Assembly (NCBI GenBank): GCA_027605045.1
Contig: JAQFWX010000003.1
Span: 434,001 to 498,000 of the forward strand
DNA from: Phallus indusiatus
Lineage: Eukaryota; Basidiomycota; Agaricomycetes; Phallales; Phallaceae
DNA: 64,000 nt
Reading direction: 5' to 3'
How positions within the stretch are numbered: the first letter of the stretch is position 1; every line of letters begins with the position of its first letter. A program made the position numbers and the translations under genes. Of this stretch, positions 35,898 through 47,328 are shown piece after piece. The notes below the pieces were generated by a model. It was not told the DNA's origin, did not search any database, and worked only from the letters and a program-made list of their open reading frames with translations.

Positions 35898-38360
35898 ATG
35901 CTTTTTTGCAGAGCCGGCAATGATTACTCTACGTTGTTCAAAACCATTACAACCCATCGCAATTCGGGACTGGGACGCTTGTCCGCTCTTGCCTGCTTTT
36001 TTTCTTCAAAACCCCATCTCAAATCTTCGGATACGAACACTGAATCTCATAAAACAATAACTAATCTATGCTCTCAAAGCACTAATTGGCACGCCGTGGT
36101 TCAAAACCTTCTTCGATCGAATGCTTCTCCCGACGCCGTCCGCTATACCTTTCAGAACATTCTCGCCTTGCAAACAAGCCCTCAAAATACCAAACAAATC
36201 TGCCTGTTCGCCCAAGATATGATCAAAGGGAATCTACATGAATACGCCATTGACATTATTCGTCTCACTGAAAAGGCAGATCTCCGGATGCGCCATAACG
36301 AATACGAACAGGTTGTTTATCAACTCGTAACGCTCAAGAAATGGAATTTAGCTCACTCGGTTACCAGTCTTGCTTATCGATACACTGGGAAATGGACCCT
36401 GCGACTATTTAACTGGCACTTGCGCTCCTGCATTGAAATTCAGGACTATAGTTTCCTCTCGACAGCGCTTGAGGAGATCGGAACTACCTCATTGAAGCCA
36501 TCCAGGAGAACCTTCAATCTGATCGTTGAAGGCCATCTTCGAAACAGTGACCTTTCCAATGCTCGACAGGCTCTAGTGGCCATGCAAGATGCCGGTTTCG
36601 CTCTTGATAAATCTACGTACGCGCTTGTCCTGTCTAATTATCCTACTTTGGGGCATAATCAATCTATTGAAAAGCAAGCATTCGAGACCTTGAAGAATAC
36701 TGGCCATGCTTCAGATACCATGGTTCTGAACGGTATCTTGCAAGCTCGTATAGCTGCATTAGATATCGCCGGAGTTTTAAGATTGGTCAAGTTAATCGAT
36801 GTTTCGCCCTCAGAAAAGCCTGGAAACACCGGAGTAGCCAAAGGAGTTGATTTTCTCGATGCCTATGATCACATTCCTTCCCGACCCCTTGCAAAGATTA
36901 AACCGAACAAGGCCACATTCAACATTATTCTTACTATGCTGGCAAATAGAAAAAGCGATGTCTCCCGTATTCTCGTTATTTATGATCATATGAAGATTAT
37001 GGGTTTCCATCCTGACGCCTTGACTGTTGCAGCCATCATTCTTGCACATGGGAATGAGGGGAAAAGTGGAGTTGCGCTATCCATAGTCTACAATCTATGC
37101 AAACGCCATGGGCTCCCTATCGACCGAGAATCTTTTCTTGCTTTGGGCTCACTCGTTGACATCAAAGACGCAATGGTATCTTTCCCCAGCATTACGTCTG
37201 TTCCCCCTAATATTTGGATATTCAATGCTCTTCTTCGTGTTTCCCTTCCCTCAATGGACCTATCCGGATTGCACAAATTCCTGCATTTACTTAAATCCGT
37301 CAACATTGTTCCAGATCTAACTACTACCCAAATCATTTTGACATATCTTCGCGAACATCACCATGCGCGCCCTCAGATGCTAGTTGAAATGCTCCAGGCT
37401 TTAACCAATTTTCGCTCAGGAGAATCTATTCTCACTGTGGAGCATCTCAATACTATTTTTGCGTCTTATCTCCATCGCGAACTTGATCTAATCCGACCGC
37501 GCTCGTGGAATGCTACATCTCAACAAGTCCGGTTTGGTCAACATCCGAAATTCGATGTCGAAAAGATATCTCACCGCACCAAATTATTTGATCCAACCGC
37601 TGGCATCGCGTATACATCTTTTCCCAAGAAAGGGGTTCGTTCTATGTTAAGAGACATGGTTAAATCACTATGCGCACGCAATGTTAAAAGTAGTCGTGCT
37701 ACTTTTGCTTTGCGTATCCGGCGCGAAGGTGTAATCAAAAGAGATATCCAAGCAGCACAGCATGTCTTTGACATCATGGTTTCCCGTGGTATTCGGCCGA
37801 ACAAGTATCACTACAGCGCCATGGTTGAAGCGTATGCAGGCATCGGGATGATGGATCAAGCCAAACAGATGATGGAACAAGCATACGCCGACGGTGTAAA
37901 GCCTAATTTGATTATGTTTTCCATACTCATACAAGGCTACGCTCGACTCGGTTTACCGGATCTTGCCAGGGATACGTTCAAGGAAATGGTTCAGTCTGGA
38001 ATTGTACCCGATATCGCTGCGTTAGATTCGCTCGTTGGTGCATATTGGTTTATCAAGAGATCGAAGACTGCTCGGAACCTATTAATAGATTTATGGCCAA
38101 CAGAAATCCCATTCCCAGAGCATCTGGGTTCTGCGTCATTACGAGACTTGATTGTTTATCTACGGACGCAAAGGAAAGATCAACGGAGAAATCCGCCACC
38201 AAAAAATTCGCTTCGTCAGCGATTCCATCGTCGGGAATTACGGATACCATTACAGGACATTTTGAGGGACATTAGAGAATGGCAGCGGGTGGAAACATCA
38301 GTTACATGGACGCAAACAAGTATTCCATTGGATTATATATTACACTTAAATGACGTCTAA
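35898..38360 (+). CDS. Pentatricopeptide-repeat protein, probably mitochondrial
   Basis: Single-exon gene of 820 residues, unusual in this intron-rich window. First in-frame ATG at 35898 (MLFCRAGNDYSTLFKTITTHR); the N-terminus is basic and hydroxylated, like a mitochondrial presequence. PPR-type helix pairs are visible: PSRRTFNLIVEGHLRNSDLS, DKSTYALVLSNYPTLG, NKATFNIILTMLANRKSD, and at the C-terminus PNKYHYSAMVEAYAGIGMMD, PNLIMFSILIQGYARLGLPD and PDIAALDSLVGAYWFIKRS. Such proteins bind organellar RNA, often one transcript each, so its target cannot be predicted. Next to SPB1 and near the bL32m/SLS1 pair. Confidence 0.85.
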   Translation: MLFCRAGNDYSTLFKTITTHRNSGLGRLSALACFFSSKPHLKSSDTNTESHKTITNLCSQSTNWHAVVQNLLRSNASPDAVRYTFQNILALQTSPQNTKQICLFAQDMIKGNLHEYAIDIIRLTEKADLRMRHNEYEQVVYQLVTLKKWNLAHSVTSLAYRYTGKWTLRLFNWHLRSCIEIQDYSFLSTALEEIGTTSLKPSRRTFNLIVEGHLRNSDLSNARQALVAMQDAGFALDKSTYALVLSNYPTLGHNQSIEKQAFETLKNTGHASDTMVLNGILQARIAALDIAGVLRLVKLIDVSPSEKPGNTGVAKGVDFLDAYDHIPSRPLAKIKPNKATFNIILTMLANRKSDVSRILVIYDHMKIMGFHPDALTVAAIILAHGNEGKSGVALSIVYNLCKRHGLPIDRESFLALGSLVDIKDAMVSFPSITSVPPNIWIFNALLRVSLPSMDLSGLHKFLHLLKSVNIVPDLTTTQIILTYLREHHHARPQMLVEMLQALTNFRSGESILTVEHLNTIFASYLHRELDLIRPRSWNATSQQVRFGQHPKFDVEKISHRTKLFDPTAGIAYTSFPKKGVRSMLRDMVKSLCARNVKSSRATFALRIRREGVIKRDIQAAQHVFDIMVSRGIRPNKYHYSAMVEAYAGIGMMDQAKQMMEQAYADGVKPNLIMFSILIQGYARLGLPDLARDTFKEMVQSGIVPDIAALDSLVGAYWFIKRSKTARNLLIDLWPTEIPFPEHLGSASLRDLIVYLRTQRKDQRRNPPPKNSLRQRFHRRELRIPLQDILRDIREWQRVETSVTWTQTSIPLDYILHLNDV

Positions 38361-38533
38361 TACAGAAAAAAAATGACAAAAAAAAATAAGTAAATTAAAG
38401 CTACCAAAAGTGAGTGAGGGAAAAATGCCACCATATGTCAACCTTTAAATGTGGAATCCAAAAATAACCAGTTACAAAATAGTTTAATAAATCAATATGG
38501 ATGAACGTTTCAATTTTCGCAGGTGTGCAATAT
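38361..38533. other. Convergent gap between the PPR gene and HapX
   Basis: 173 bp of A-rich DNA including a run of A at 38366-38390; 3' ends of both genes. Confidence 0.4.
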
Positions 38534-40548
38534 TTAGCTAGGTTGGAATTCCCCAACATCTAACAACGCTAAGGCGTCCCGGACACCTTCGGCATTGACT
38601 TCGACCACCCGTTGTTGACCGCACTGGATCATCATCCTTGGAGGTGTCGAAACGATCGCATCACCTCGGTCGTGATATTGAACATGTGGGTCCGAAAGTA
38701 AAACAGGCATTTCATCAGAGCCACGGTTTAGCATGGATCTCCGGACTTCGAGCTCGGGATCAGGGGATATGACCACGCGAGGTCCGGTACACTTGGAACG
38801 GCGTGCAACAACGTCAGCCAAGAGTGTGAGATCTGCAAACGCAATGTTCGGATGTGACTTTAACTGTGCCCACGCTGCGTTACAGGACATTGTCTGGTTC
38901 GAAGAACCTGATAAATGATTGGAGGAAGACGCTGAAATGTCTGATTCGGTTCCTGAAGCGCTTGATGACTGAGAGCGACTAGGGTTCAAGTTGGAACCGG
39001 CGCCCCCACAAAGCTCTGGGTTTCCACATCCGCCACAGCCAACAAATCCCGGATCGAAAGCCGATCCATTGCTAGGGCAGGTGCTGCAAGTTTTAACCGA
39101 ACCGCCCAAAGCGGCGCAAAATGCTTTCCCGAAGGGATCATCAGCGCATGCAAAACAATTTGCTGGGTCGCCCGTGCAAGTTGGCGAGCCCGCCCTTGTT
39201 TGCCTTAGAGATCTGCTGGTAATTGACTCGGCGGGGTATACGGGAAATATTGGTGGTGGCGGTGGATGATCTGCCGCTCGACGACGGGGTAAGGGGACGG
39301 GAGGCGAATAGGCAGGAAGGTTATCGAGAATTGATCCTATGGGGGCAATTGGTCGGGGGGCAGGCGTCAGTTGCGGCGTCGAGCTAACACTAAGACTTCC
39401 CCTTGATTCCATTTTGACTTCCGGAGGCGACTGAGCCCCCATGGGCCCAGCAGTGCTGGAGCTAGTCGGAATTGTTGGTCCGGTGCCAGGAACTTCATTT
39501 TGTACTGCAATGCGTGCTGTCACCTGTTGAAGGGCCAGCTCGCGGCACATACATGGGGTATCCGGAGAGCAGAAACCACAATTTTCGAGGTCGAAAGGCT
39601 GCTCGAATGAAGCAACTGTGCGATTGTCATTCATACACGTAGGAGCTTTGTTCGAGAAGCCGGGAAATAAATTAGTCGTAGCGTTGTGTTGAGCGTGTGG
39701 GTACATTGGTGAATTTGGTGAGCGTGCCGTGAAGGACATTGGTGAATAAGGGTCGTTCTGGACAGATGAGGAAGTCGAGTCAGATCCGGGGGAAGATGCC
39801 ATAGATGCAGGCGATGGCACAAATGGTAGTGAGGTGGGGGGAAGGGATTCAGGTGACAGGTCAGGAATGCCACTGTCAGGTTTGAAATCGGGTTTGAAAC
39901 GTTTACGATCTGTCTGGAGATAGGGTGCCAAGCTATCTTCACGCCATCTCTTTCGTTCTGTTTCGACGGAGGAGGATCTTTCGGACTGCAGCTTTCTCAG
40001 TTCTTCACGTAAAGCGGCATTGTCCTTTCGAAGGTTCTCGTTCTCCTCCTTCAATCTCTTGGCGATATTTTGTAGAGCTACATTTCGCTCCATTTCTCCC
40101 TGTTCATAAAGCTGAACTCGCGCTTGTAAGTCCGCAAGCTGCGATTGCTTGCGTTCGCGAAACGCGCGTTGAGCCGCACTATGTAAAGATGAAGAATGAA
40201 ATTAATTACGATTCGTTAAAGCATGATAGATGAATTAAAACTAACCGATTTTGAACGCGACGTCCCTTCGAATCGACCTGCGAAAAGGTAGGAATTCAGT
40301 CTCAAGTGGCACATGAAGAACAGGGGATGAGGTGAGGTACCTCTGTGATTTCATCTGCGGGAGGAGCAGCAATATCTTTTTTCGGTTTTCGACCAGGTTT
40401 TGGCTTTGCGGGAATGACCCAGTCTTTAGTAGCTAAAGAGGAAGCGAGATACAGTGTCAGGGTACGGAAGCCGACATTGAAGTGATGACATAATTAGGTG
40501 CATACCTTGGGCCCAGAGAGTGGAGGAGGATGCAACAGCAGAAGACAT
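38534..40548 (-). CDS. hapX: bZIP iron regulator HapX
   Basis: Transcription factor that works with the CCAAT-binding complex to adjust iron uptake and iron-using pathways. Four exons traced. Exon 1 from ATG 40548 (MSSAVASSSTLWAQ). Exon 2 holds the Hap4-type CBC-binding block (KDWVIPAKPKPGRKPKKD). The basic region spans exons 2-4 (EVDSKGRRVQNRAAQRAFRERKQ), with a coiled coil (NIAKRLKEENENLRKDNAAL) after it. Three Cys-rich clusters follow, the parts thought to sense iron-sulfur status: CGFCSPDTPCMC; CTGDPANCFACADDPFGKAFC (Cys near its two ends and middle); and CSTC...CGGCGNPELCGG. The Pro/Ser linkers are disordered. Stop at 38534. The pairing of Hap4L, bZIP and Cys-rich clusters is diagnostic. 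Confidence 0.93.
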
Positions 40549-41067
40549 CGCGACGCAATGAAGACGAATGCGCGACGAAAAACGATAGCAGGAGGGGAGA
40601 CAGACGAGGCTGAGGTTGCAGTGAGGAGGAATACTAGGTCACAAGTTGGGAGACAAAAAAAACAAATGTCTCGCAAAGACTGCACTATTTAGATGGATGG
40701 ATGTTAGTCGAAAGGGATTTGGAAATATATAAATTATATTTTCTGAAATTTTATTTTTGAAATTTTAAACGTTTTTTAGCAATATTTCTTTCCTCGAATT
40801 TATGGGGGATGTTATGTAATAAAACGGAATAAATATAATATTACACATATCACGCTGGGATAATCAGCGAAACAATACGCGCCGGGATTTTCCGTGGGGA
40901 TAGAGAATCCCTGGCCGTGCGAGTTCCCTCGCCACTTTGCTGGGAATCTCCAGTTTATCTAATCATCAGTCTCGCCAATCTCAATCAAGCGGGTAATCTT
41001 GAGCACAACAGCTCGAATAACACCTGCAAAAGACAAATTTCGATACACGCTCAAGCATGGACCTCCT
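40549..41067. promoter_or_regulatory. HapX promoter with GATA-like and CCAAT elements
   Basis: 519 bp upstream of HapX. A GATA-type element reading ATTAGATAA on the minus strand lies at 40952-40960 and differs by one base from the fungal iron-repressor consensus ATCWGATAA. A CCAAT box lies at 40975-40979, 14 bases away. A further GATAA is at 40859-40863. A very AT-rich block covers 40720-40840. The sites are seen directly; their use is inferred. Confidence 0.4.
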
Positions 41068-44015
41068 CTATTCGACGATTTCCTCCTCAATCTGTTCAAT
41101 GACCTCATCAACCCACTCGGCTACTTCCTCCTTCTCTTCCTCCAAGTCCTCCAATGGAACACCAGCTTTCCGTGCCTTCCCCTTGCCCGAAATTTCCCGT
41201 TTGCATCTCGCTCGCCATGCATTCCATTCGTCTACTAGTCTCTTCCTTTGTGCAATCAGCTCTGCACTGACTTTGCCCTCCTCCGCTGCGTCCTCTTCAT
41301 CGAATACTCGACTGTATTCTCGAAGATTTTTTCGAATTGTTTTTTGTTGTTCCTTGCTCAAAAGGGTCCGTGGCCGTGGTCGCCACAAAAGCTGCTTGAA
41401 ACGATCCAAAATGTGCTTCTCAACTTCTTGACCCTTAAAGTCCCAAATCGCATATCCATTTTCAAGCTGAAGACAGCACATTATTCGTTGGTAAAAAGAA
41501 AAGAAGGGAAAAAAAAGAGATGCCGATAGGACGGGAGGGATCAGTTAGATCGACAGGTTAAAGGGGAAGAAATTTCCATTTCAAGATTTAGTTTAGTTTG
41601 ATAGAAGACAAAAGAAAGAAAATTCACGCACAGTGTGTCTCCACGTGCTTGCGCTCGTGGATAGATATCGACCAGAAGGATCCCACTCAACATCGGTCAT
41701 CCCATAGTGGTCTGTGGTACGAAGTAATTGGATACCGCTTCCCCACTCTACCGTAGTCGAAGCTATATCCTTGCGTCCACCCAGGTCTTCAGAGTTGAAG
41801 TCTAGATCCCAAAATTCTAGCTCGGATTTGGATGTCGACCCCACTGTGGCGAGTACAACATGACGTCCTCGAGGGGCCCAACGAATGGTATTCGTTGTTC
41901 TGTTACCAAGAGTTTCTGTGATAAATTTTGATTAATATCCAATGAAATATAGGACAATTCCCAGCGGATAGTTGAAAGCGAGAACGAAAAAAAAACAGTA
42001 ATTTCGGGAAGGAATCTTCGAACATTTATGATGGGTAGATTTTTTACATACTTAGAAGTTTAAAATCGCCCTTTCCTTTCTCCAGTTGATAAAAGCTCAC
42101 GTCAGTTTTGACTGTTACTCCCGGTCCGGGATTGTTCACGTTGGGATCGCTACTTGACACTATGGCAAATCTCTCTCCTCGTGGCTCCCATGAGAACTCG
42201 GTGACCGTATCTACGAGTATAACATGTGTGAGTAATTGGATCTCAAAAAGATAAAAAAAGGCAAAATGAGATCGGAGGTGAGTAAATGCTCGACCTTAGA
42301 CAAAGAAAAGAGTCAAACGTCAATACCCGATGAGACTGACCTTTGAGCTCGACAACTTCCACGGGAAAATCTTTTTCCTTTACAAGGAAAATTTCCAGAT
42401 TACAAAATATAGATTTTTTGGTTTTGGTGTGCCGATCGACTCTGACGCACAGGAAATCGCCACAATTTTGCCAATAAAGCTTGCACTGAGAAAACGAAAT
42501 TTGAAATAAGCTCACCAAAAAGGAAAAAGAAGAACGTACCTCAGTGACATTAAATAAATTTTTCTGGCGTAAAATAGTACGACTGGGAAAGCTCATCAGG
42601 GATACTCTCGCTGGTTGATTTTGAATTTCTGGAGTCCAAAATGCAATCATATTCTCTTTTGCAGCCTTCTTTGGTGGTTGGCCTTTAGCGCTCTTTTCTG
42701 CCTCATCGCCCATAGGGCACCATTCAAAGTCGACGACCCCGTCAATCTTCACACTCTTTTTCCCGAGTAGACCCATGGAAGGCAATTCATATACACTAAT
42801 TTGTTGCCCTGGAGTGATACGAGCAACGTATTTACCATCTGGACTCCATTTCAAAGCTGGCCAAACGACATTCTGTCTTTTCTGCCCTTCGTCCGAGGCG
42901 CCAGTGGAAGGAGAAGGCTGAACGGGAAATGTACGTAACAAGTTACCCGATTTAATTTCCCATACAGCTATGCAATTGCCCTCGTCTTCGGGACTGAAGT
43001 ATTGAGGCCCTTGAATAGCTTTCGCCGGGATAGCAATAGGCTCATTAGACCAAGTCACTAGATATTGTTCGCAGGGAGAGAAGTCGATGAGTTTCACGAA
43101 CGGATGAGCGAAGCGCTGCTGTTGTTGCCATGTCGGGCCTCCCCAGAGTCTGACGCCTTGACGATGAAGCGTTGCAAGCAAAGTTCCCAAAGGAGACCAA
43201 GCGAGGTAAAGGTCCGTCCAATTCTGTCTTGCGTCAAGCGAAAAAAACAATAAAAAATAAAAAGAAAAACATACGGCTTTAGAGTATGCAATCTCGGAGC
43301 TAGAACGTTTACCGTGCCAATGAATTTGAACTTCATCGCCACGGTAAGTAAGGTATTGATCACGACCTTGCGGATCTGCGAGCCAAGCACGAAGATGCTC
43401 CTAGATGTATAACTCAGACAAATCACGCGAGCAAAAAAAGAAGCAACGAAATAAAATATACCCTTGGTGTATATTCGGCGTGTTTCGGCTCGGAATAAGA
43501 AGGGTCCATCTCAGCATAGCGCTCGATATCTGAAAAGCGGTTTATCATGAAGGTATGTTTTGCGTCGAACTGGAAGCCTTGCATAGTAGACATCGCTAGA
43601 CTAGCTTCCTCTGCAGTTTTGAATTCCATGAATAAGTAGCTTTAAAAACATGGCACAATCAAAAATTAGTGCTTCACGAGAAGAAAGAAAGAAAAACATG
43701 TGGATACCCTTTGCTCTTGCCTGAAGCTGCATCCCATGGAATATCCATCTGATCAGGCTTAATTTGCACACCCTTGCGACTAAAATCTTTGCTAATCTTT
43801 GACAGAAGTTTATCTGACTTGGATGGGTCAATAATAGGGACGCCATCGACGACTAAAAGGTGGTCGTAACCGTCTGGGCGGTCAACGTGATATCTTTGAA
43901 TTGGGAGTTTAGTTGTTTGTAAGACAATCACATTTGTAAACTGGCACCTCTCATCTATATCATGGTAATCGATATCCTCATCTTCCTTGTGGATTCCATT
44001 CGCAACTGGCGACAT
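41068..44015 (-). CDS. PRT1: Translation initiation factor eIF3 subunit b (Prt1)
   Basis: Core eIF3 subunit linking eIF3a, eIF3i/g and the 40S ribosome. ATG at 44015 (MSPVANGIHKEDEDIDYHD); the frame open further upstream starts only at a GTG. The RRM follows (YDHLLVVDGVPIIDPSK, KGYLFMEFKTAEEASLAM), then the nine-bladed propeller (LAWSPLGTLLATLHRQGVRLW, FSPCEQYLVTWSN, ALKWSPDGKYVARI, DFEWCPMGDE, IRWAPRGRHVVLATVG, DVEWDPSGRYLSTSAS). The C-terminal helix (FKQLLWRPRP, LVDEWNAWRARCK) binds eIF3i/g. About ten exons; all joins I followed are in frame. Stop at 41068-41070. Confidence 0.95.
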
Positions 44016-45970
44016 CCTCACAGCAGATAGTGGAGCGGAAGTAATTTTTTTTGTCGGGGTTTGAAAGTCCACACAATCCTTTCCTGGTATGACTGTCTAC
44101 ATGCATTACCACAGAATCCTCACACACGGGCGCGCGTATCTTTTTTCATCTTCTTTTTAGTTTACATAGAATGTTGCTGAACTTCTCATTTCTCCTTTTA
44201 TCAAATTCGTGACACGAAATCATTCAATTACCGGGGCTCACGGACACACCCAATGCGCCATTTAACTTTAAAAGTAAATATTATTCTTTTGTTGAGTAAA
44301 TGTGTATCGTCCTACAATTTTTTCAGATGCTAATGTCTGGCTTTCAACACATCTGCCATTCTTGGGCTATGCACGCATTAGCTTGGTGCCATAATTTGGT
44401 TATGCACCGCAAGAAGTCTAGAAACCTCCAGATCTGCATGATTGGCTCATCTGAACCCCTTTTGACTCGGTACCAATGCTATTGTCAATCTATATCTATC
44501 TCGCAAGTAAGGGCGAAAGAAAGTCTAAAAGTAGCCAAGGGTAAATTTAATTAAAAACGATTCTCATACCTATAGTTTCATATCTGCTAGAGTGGCGACT
44601 CGAATCGAAATTGAAGCAGACCTCCGATATTTCCGGTATTAAATGTTTTCCTGCTGCTGACATACAGTTTAATCAGGTTTTATTTTTAACAATGAGTTTG
44701 GGTTCTCCATGGTCCGTGTATAGGAGGGGTCAAACCGGGTAAGTGGCATAAGCCGTTTGTTTAGGAAACTGCCTTCTGAAAAACGAAAAAAAATAGGAAG
44801 TAAATCACCAGGTCTAAGTTTATTTAAGAATAAAAAATAAGGGAGTGAGATCATATTTCAATAAAGTGATAAACGATTTCGCGTGTTCATTGCTCTCACA
44901 AATTAAGCACGGTCCTGTGTGATGATGTTCGAACACACACGTCTAGTCAAAAGAGAAAGGTATAAACGTTCAGATTAAATTGATAAAGTAGTTACTGACA
45001 CTCACACAGTGCCTACTATCCTAGGAATCAGTTTCCTCACGCGATCTGATTTGGATATGGGATCAAATAATTGGGTATCCCAAGAAAATCCGAAGAATAA
45101 AGGTGTGAGAAGGGAGCGTCTGTACGGTGATTTACCGCGATTCGGCCTTCTGGACTTTTAGCGGCCAGTGACATTTCTGAATGATGTCGATGAGGGATCT
45201 GAGCACGAAGCTCGAGAAAAAGTCCAGTAAGGCTATTTTTAATGGCGTCATAGCCTTTGTGAAATCCATCTCGGACACAGTTCACATCTGCAGAGTTGCC
45301 TACAAGAATTGGCGATCGCAATTGTTTGGCGATATTGCTTGATTTATTACATAGGAGCCGCTTGATATTATTCGCAGGGTCCGTGAGCTAAATTAGGTTT
45401 TGCTTTTTGCTGCAAAATAACCTTTTTTTGGAACGGAGGAAACCATTGCAATTGACTGCCGGACAGCCATCTCATTGCTTGCTAATACGTAGCGCAAGTA
45501 TGTATATGGCACGCTTATCACTGATGTAACGAGAAGAACACGGTATCGGCCTGGCAACATTCTAAGCTCGGAAGACCCATATGCTACATATGTGCGATGA
45601 CTCGAAGACTGGACGTCAATATGGCTTGTGCACCACCGGATAGTACGCACGACGGCCAATGGAGGACGCGGTATCTTTTCTGAGCGTTGGATTTGGATTT
45701 GTCCAATTCAATTAATCACCCTCAGGCTCATTTCTTGGCTTCCATGTATAACCTCCCCACGTGGAAGCCACTGAATTAGAGTAATAGACTATCCCTTCCT
45801 TCCTTCACGTGACGGCGTGCCTTGACATATTCGTAGTCTTCATGGGATTGCTGTACAGTGGCCCTTCTGCCCTGTTTAATGTTATCAAGCTTCCTTTCGA
45901 TGTGGCTCAGTCAGACTCGCTTAATCGTCCTTCTTCTTATATCGCTTGTCCCTTTGTCGTTCCCAATTAT
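44016..45970. other. Gene-poor region with weak coding relics
   Basis: Two kb without a supportable gene. Two minus-strand frames (45037-45321 and 45393-45659) have protein-like composition (for example GFHKGYDAIKNSLTGLFLEL) but no start, splice or family support, so they may be gene relics. A 12-bp inverted repeat sits at 45736-45770. Confidence 0.4.
45736..45770. repeat. 12-bp imperfect inverted repeat (hairpin)
   Basis: Arms TGGCTTCCATGT (45736-45747) and ACGTGGAAGCCA (45759-45770) are complementary at 11 of 12 positions around an 11-nt loop. The right arm includes a CACGTG. It could be a hairpin or a binding site for a dimeric factor; no flanking duplication was evident. Confidence 0.45.
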
Positions 45971-46516
45971 CTATCCGTCCCTCTCTGCGACGCTCATCGC
46001 TCGTGAAGATATGCAATTATATGAATTTAATATCAGATTGTAAGATGTAACGGATGTATTATACATTCCACGATTTATTTTTATAATATCTTCCAAGTCT
46101 GGCGTAGTATCAATCCCCATATCTGCCCCATTTAGAAACAAAACAATTTCCGCTGTTATAAAATGCACAATCTTGCCTGGACTCTGCGTTCGATATTCAT
46201 CTGGTGACTGATAAGGGTCATATTTCTCCGACACTTCGCCATGACATACAGGCGATTATGTAATACACCCTCAAAAGCTTTCGTCTCTTTTTCAGTGTAG
46301 GAATCTAATCCAGTCCGAAAAGCTGGTATAGTCATAGCGAATGGTGAGTTTTCCTTTTACCCCCTCCTCGAATCTCTCCTTATCTACAATTTTAGCCTGT
46401 CGATCGCAGAAAACGCACCCCAAGGCACGAGCAAAGTCATAAAACCGGAGTTGTAACGCAGTCATCGGATGCCGTTGATGAGGGCCCCCGAGATCAAGAG
46501 GTACTGATAATAACAA
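45971..46516 (-). pseudogene. Unidentified coding fragment(s)
   Basis: Two adjacent open stretches look protein-coding by composition. 46516-46292 includes HPMTALQLRFYDFARALGC and FEEGVKGKLTIRYDYTSF. 46234-45971 includes KYDPYQSPDEYRTQSPGK and GADMGIDTTPDLEDIIKI. They lie in different frames, and I could not find a convincing splice junction or start; the first begins at a TTG. Either a short unknown gene with an intron near 46235-46290, or a decayed remnant. No family recognised. Confidence 0.3.
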
Positions 46517-46590
46517 ATATCTGCCCGTCTTATAAGGGAAATAATTACTAATTTTCGTGTCGATGTTTACGGATACAGAGAGTACCCAAC

Positions 46591-47126
46591 TCGACTAGAC
46601 TCAAAACAGCGCGATTAGGTATAACGAAGAAGCAGAAGCAAAGCTTGCGCCGTGATGCTCTCAAGCAACGTATGGATTTGAACCATAACAATATACGAAA
46701 AAATTGTATCTGACATCGATCAAAGGACTGGGAATTGCCGGTTCACCGTACTCCAAATCACACCGGAAACGATTGAACCGCAAAGGAAAAGATCAACTCA
46801 TTACTGATCTCAAAGCCGTGGAACAAGCTATTGCCGCTGTTGATATGAATCACTCGAGTACCCACTCCAACTCCCTAGGTGCTCGTCAAGGTCAAATAGG
46901 AGAGGGAATCCTTCGTCATTAACATCTAAGCAAAGGCAACGAACACTGTAAGTAATAAATTTTACTTCATTTTTTCTTCTTGGTACCGGTTCGACTTATA
47001 TCGGTCTGTTAAAGTCATTTAGAAAGTCTTCGGCATAAATTGGTTTTACAAACACCCGAATTCGTGTCCAACCCATTCCAAACCATTCGCACCCATGCTC
47101 AAAACACCCTGATAAAGCATCAATGA
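46591..47126 (+). CDS. SLX9-like ribosome biogenesis protein, 5' end not found, one frame break
   Basis: Slx9 binds pre-40S particles and helps their export. Family segments in order: TKKQKQSLRRDALKQRMDL; then after a probable intron SPYSKSHRKRLNRKGKDQL and LKAVEQAIAAVD; then QIGEG, SLTSKQRQRTL; and after a second intron (donor gtaagt, acceptor gttaaag) LESLRHKLVLQTPEF and NPFQTIRTHAQNTLIKHQ to TGA at 47124-47126. The step from QIGEG to SLTSKQ needs one more base in the GGG run 46904-46906. The usual N-terminal segment is not visible upstream, so the start is not placed; this could be a 5'-truncated copy. The listed start marks the first recognisable codons. Confidence 0.6.
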
Positions 47127-47328
47127 ATAAAATAATGCCTGTTTCAATACATAAATAATGCCTGTGCATGTGTATACTGAATAATTACATATATCTATTA
47201 ATTAATCAAGCTGGTATATGAGACCAATGGATATAATACCTCCCTCCTTGCTATTGGCGGTATACAAAGGTGATATTACCCAAGACTTACGAGGAGAGAA
47301 AAATAAAATAATCAAAAAAAGGAACTCG
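47127..47328. other. Convergent gap
   Basis: 202 bp of AT-rich DNA between the SLX9-like stop and the coiled-coil gene stop. Includes a short repeat of the phrase ataatgcctgt (47135-47168). Confidence 0.35.
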
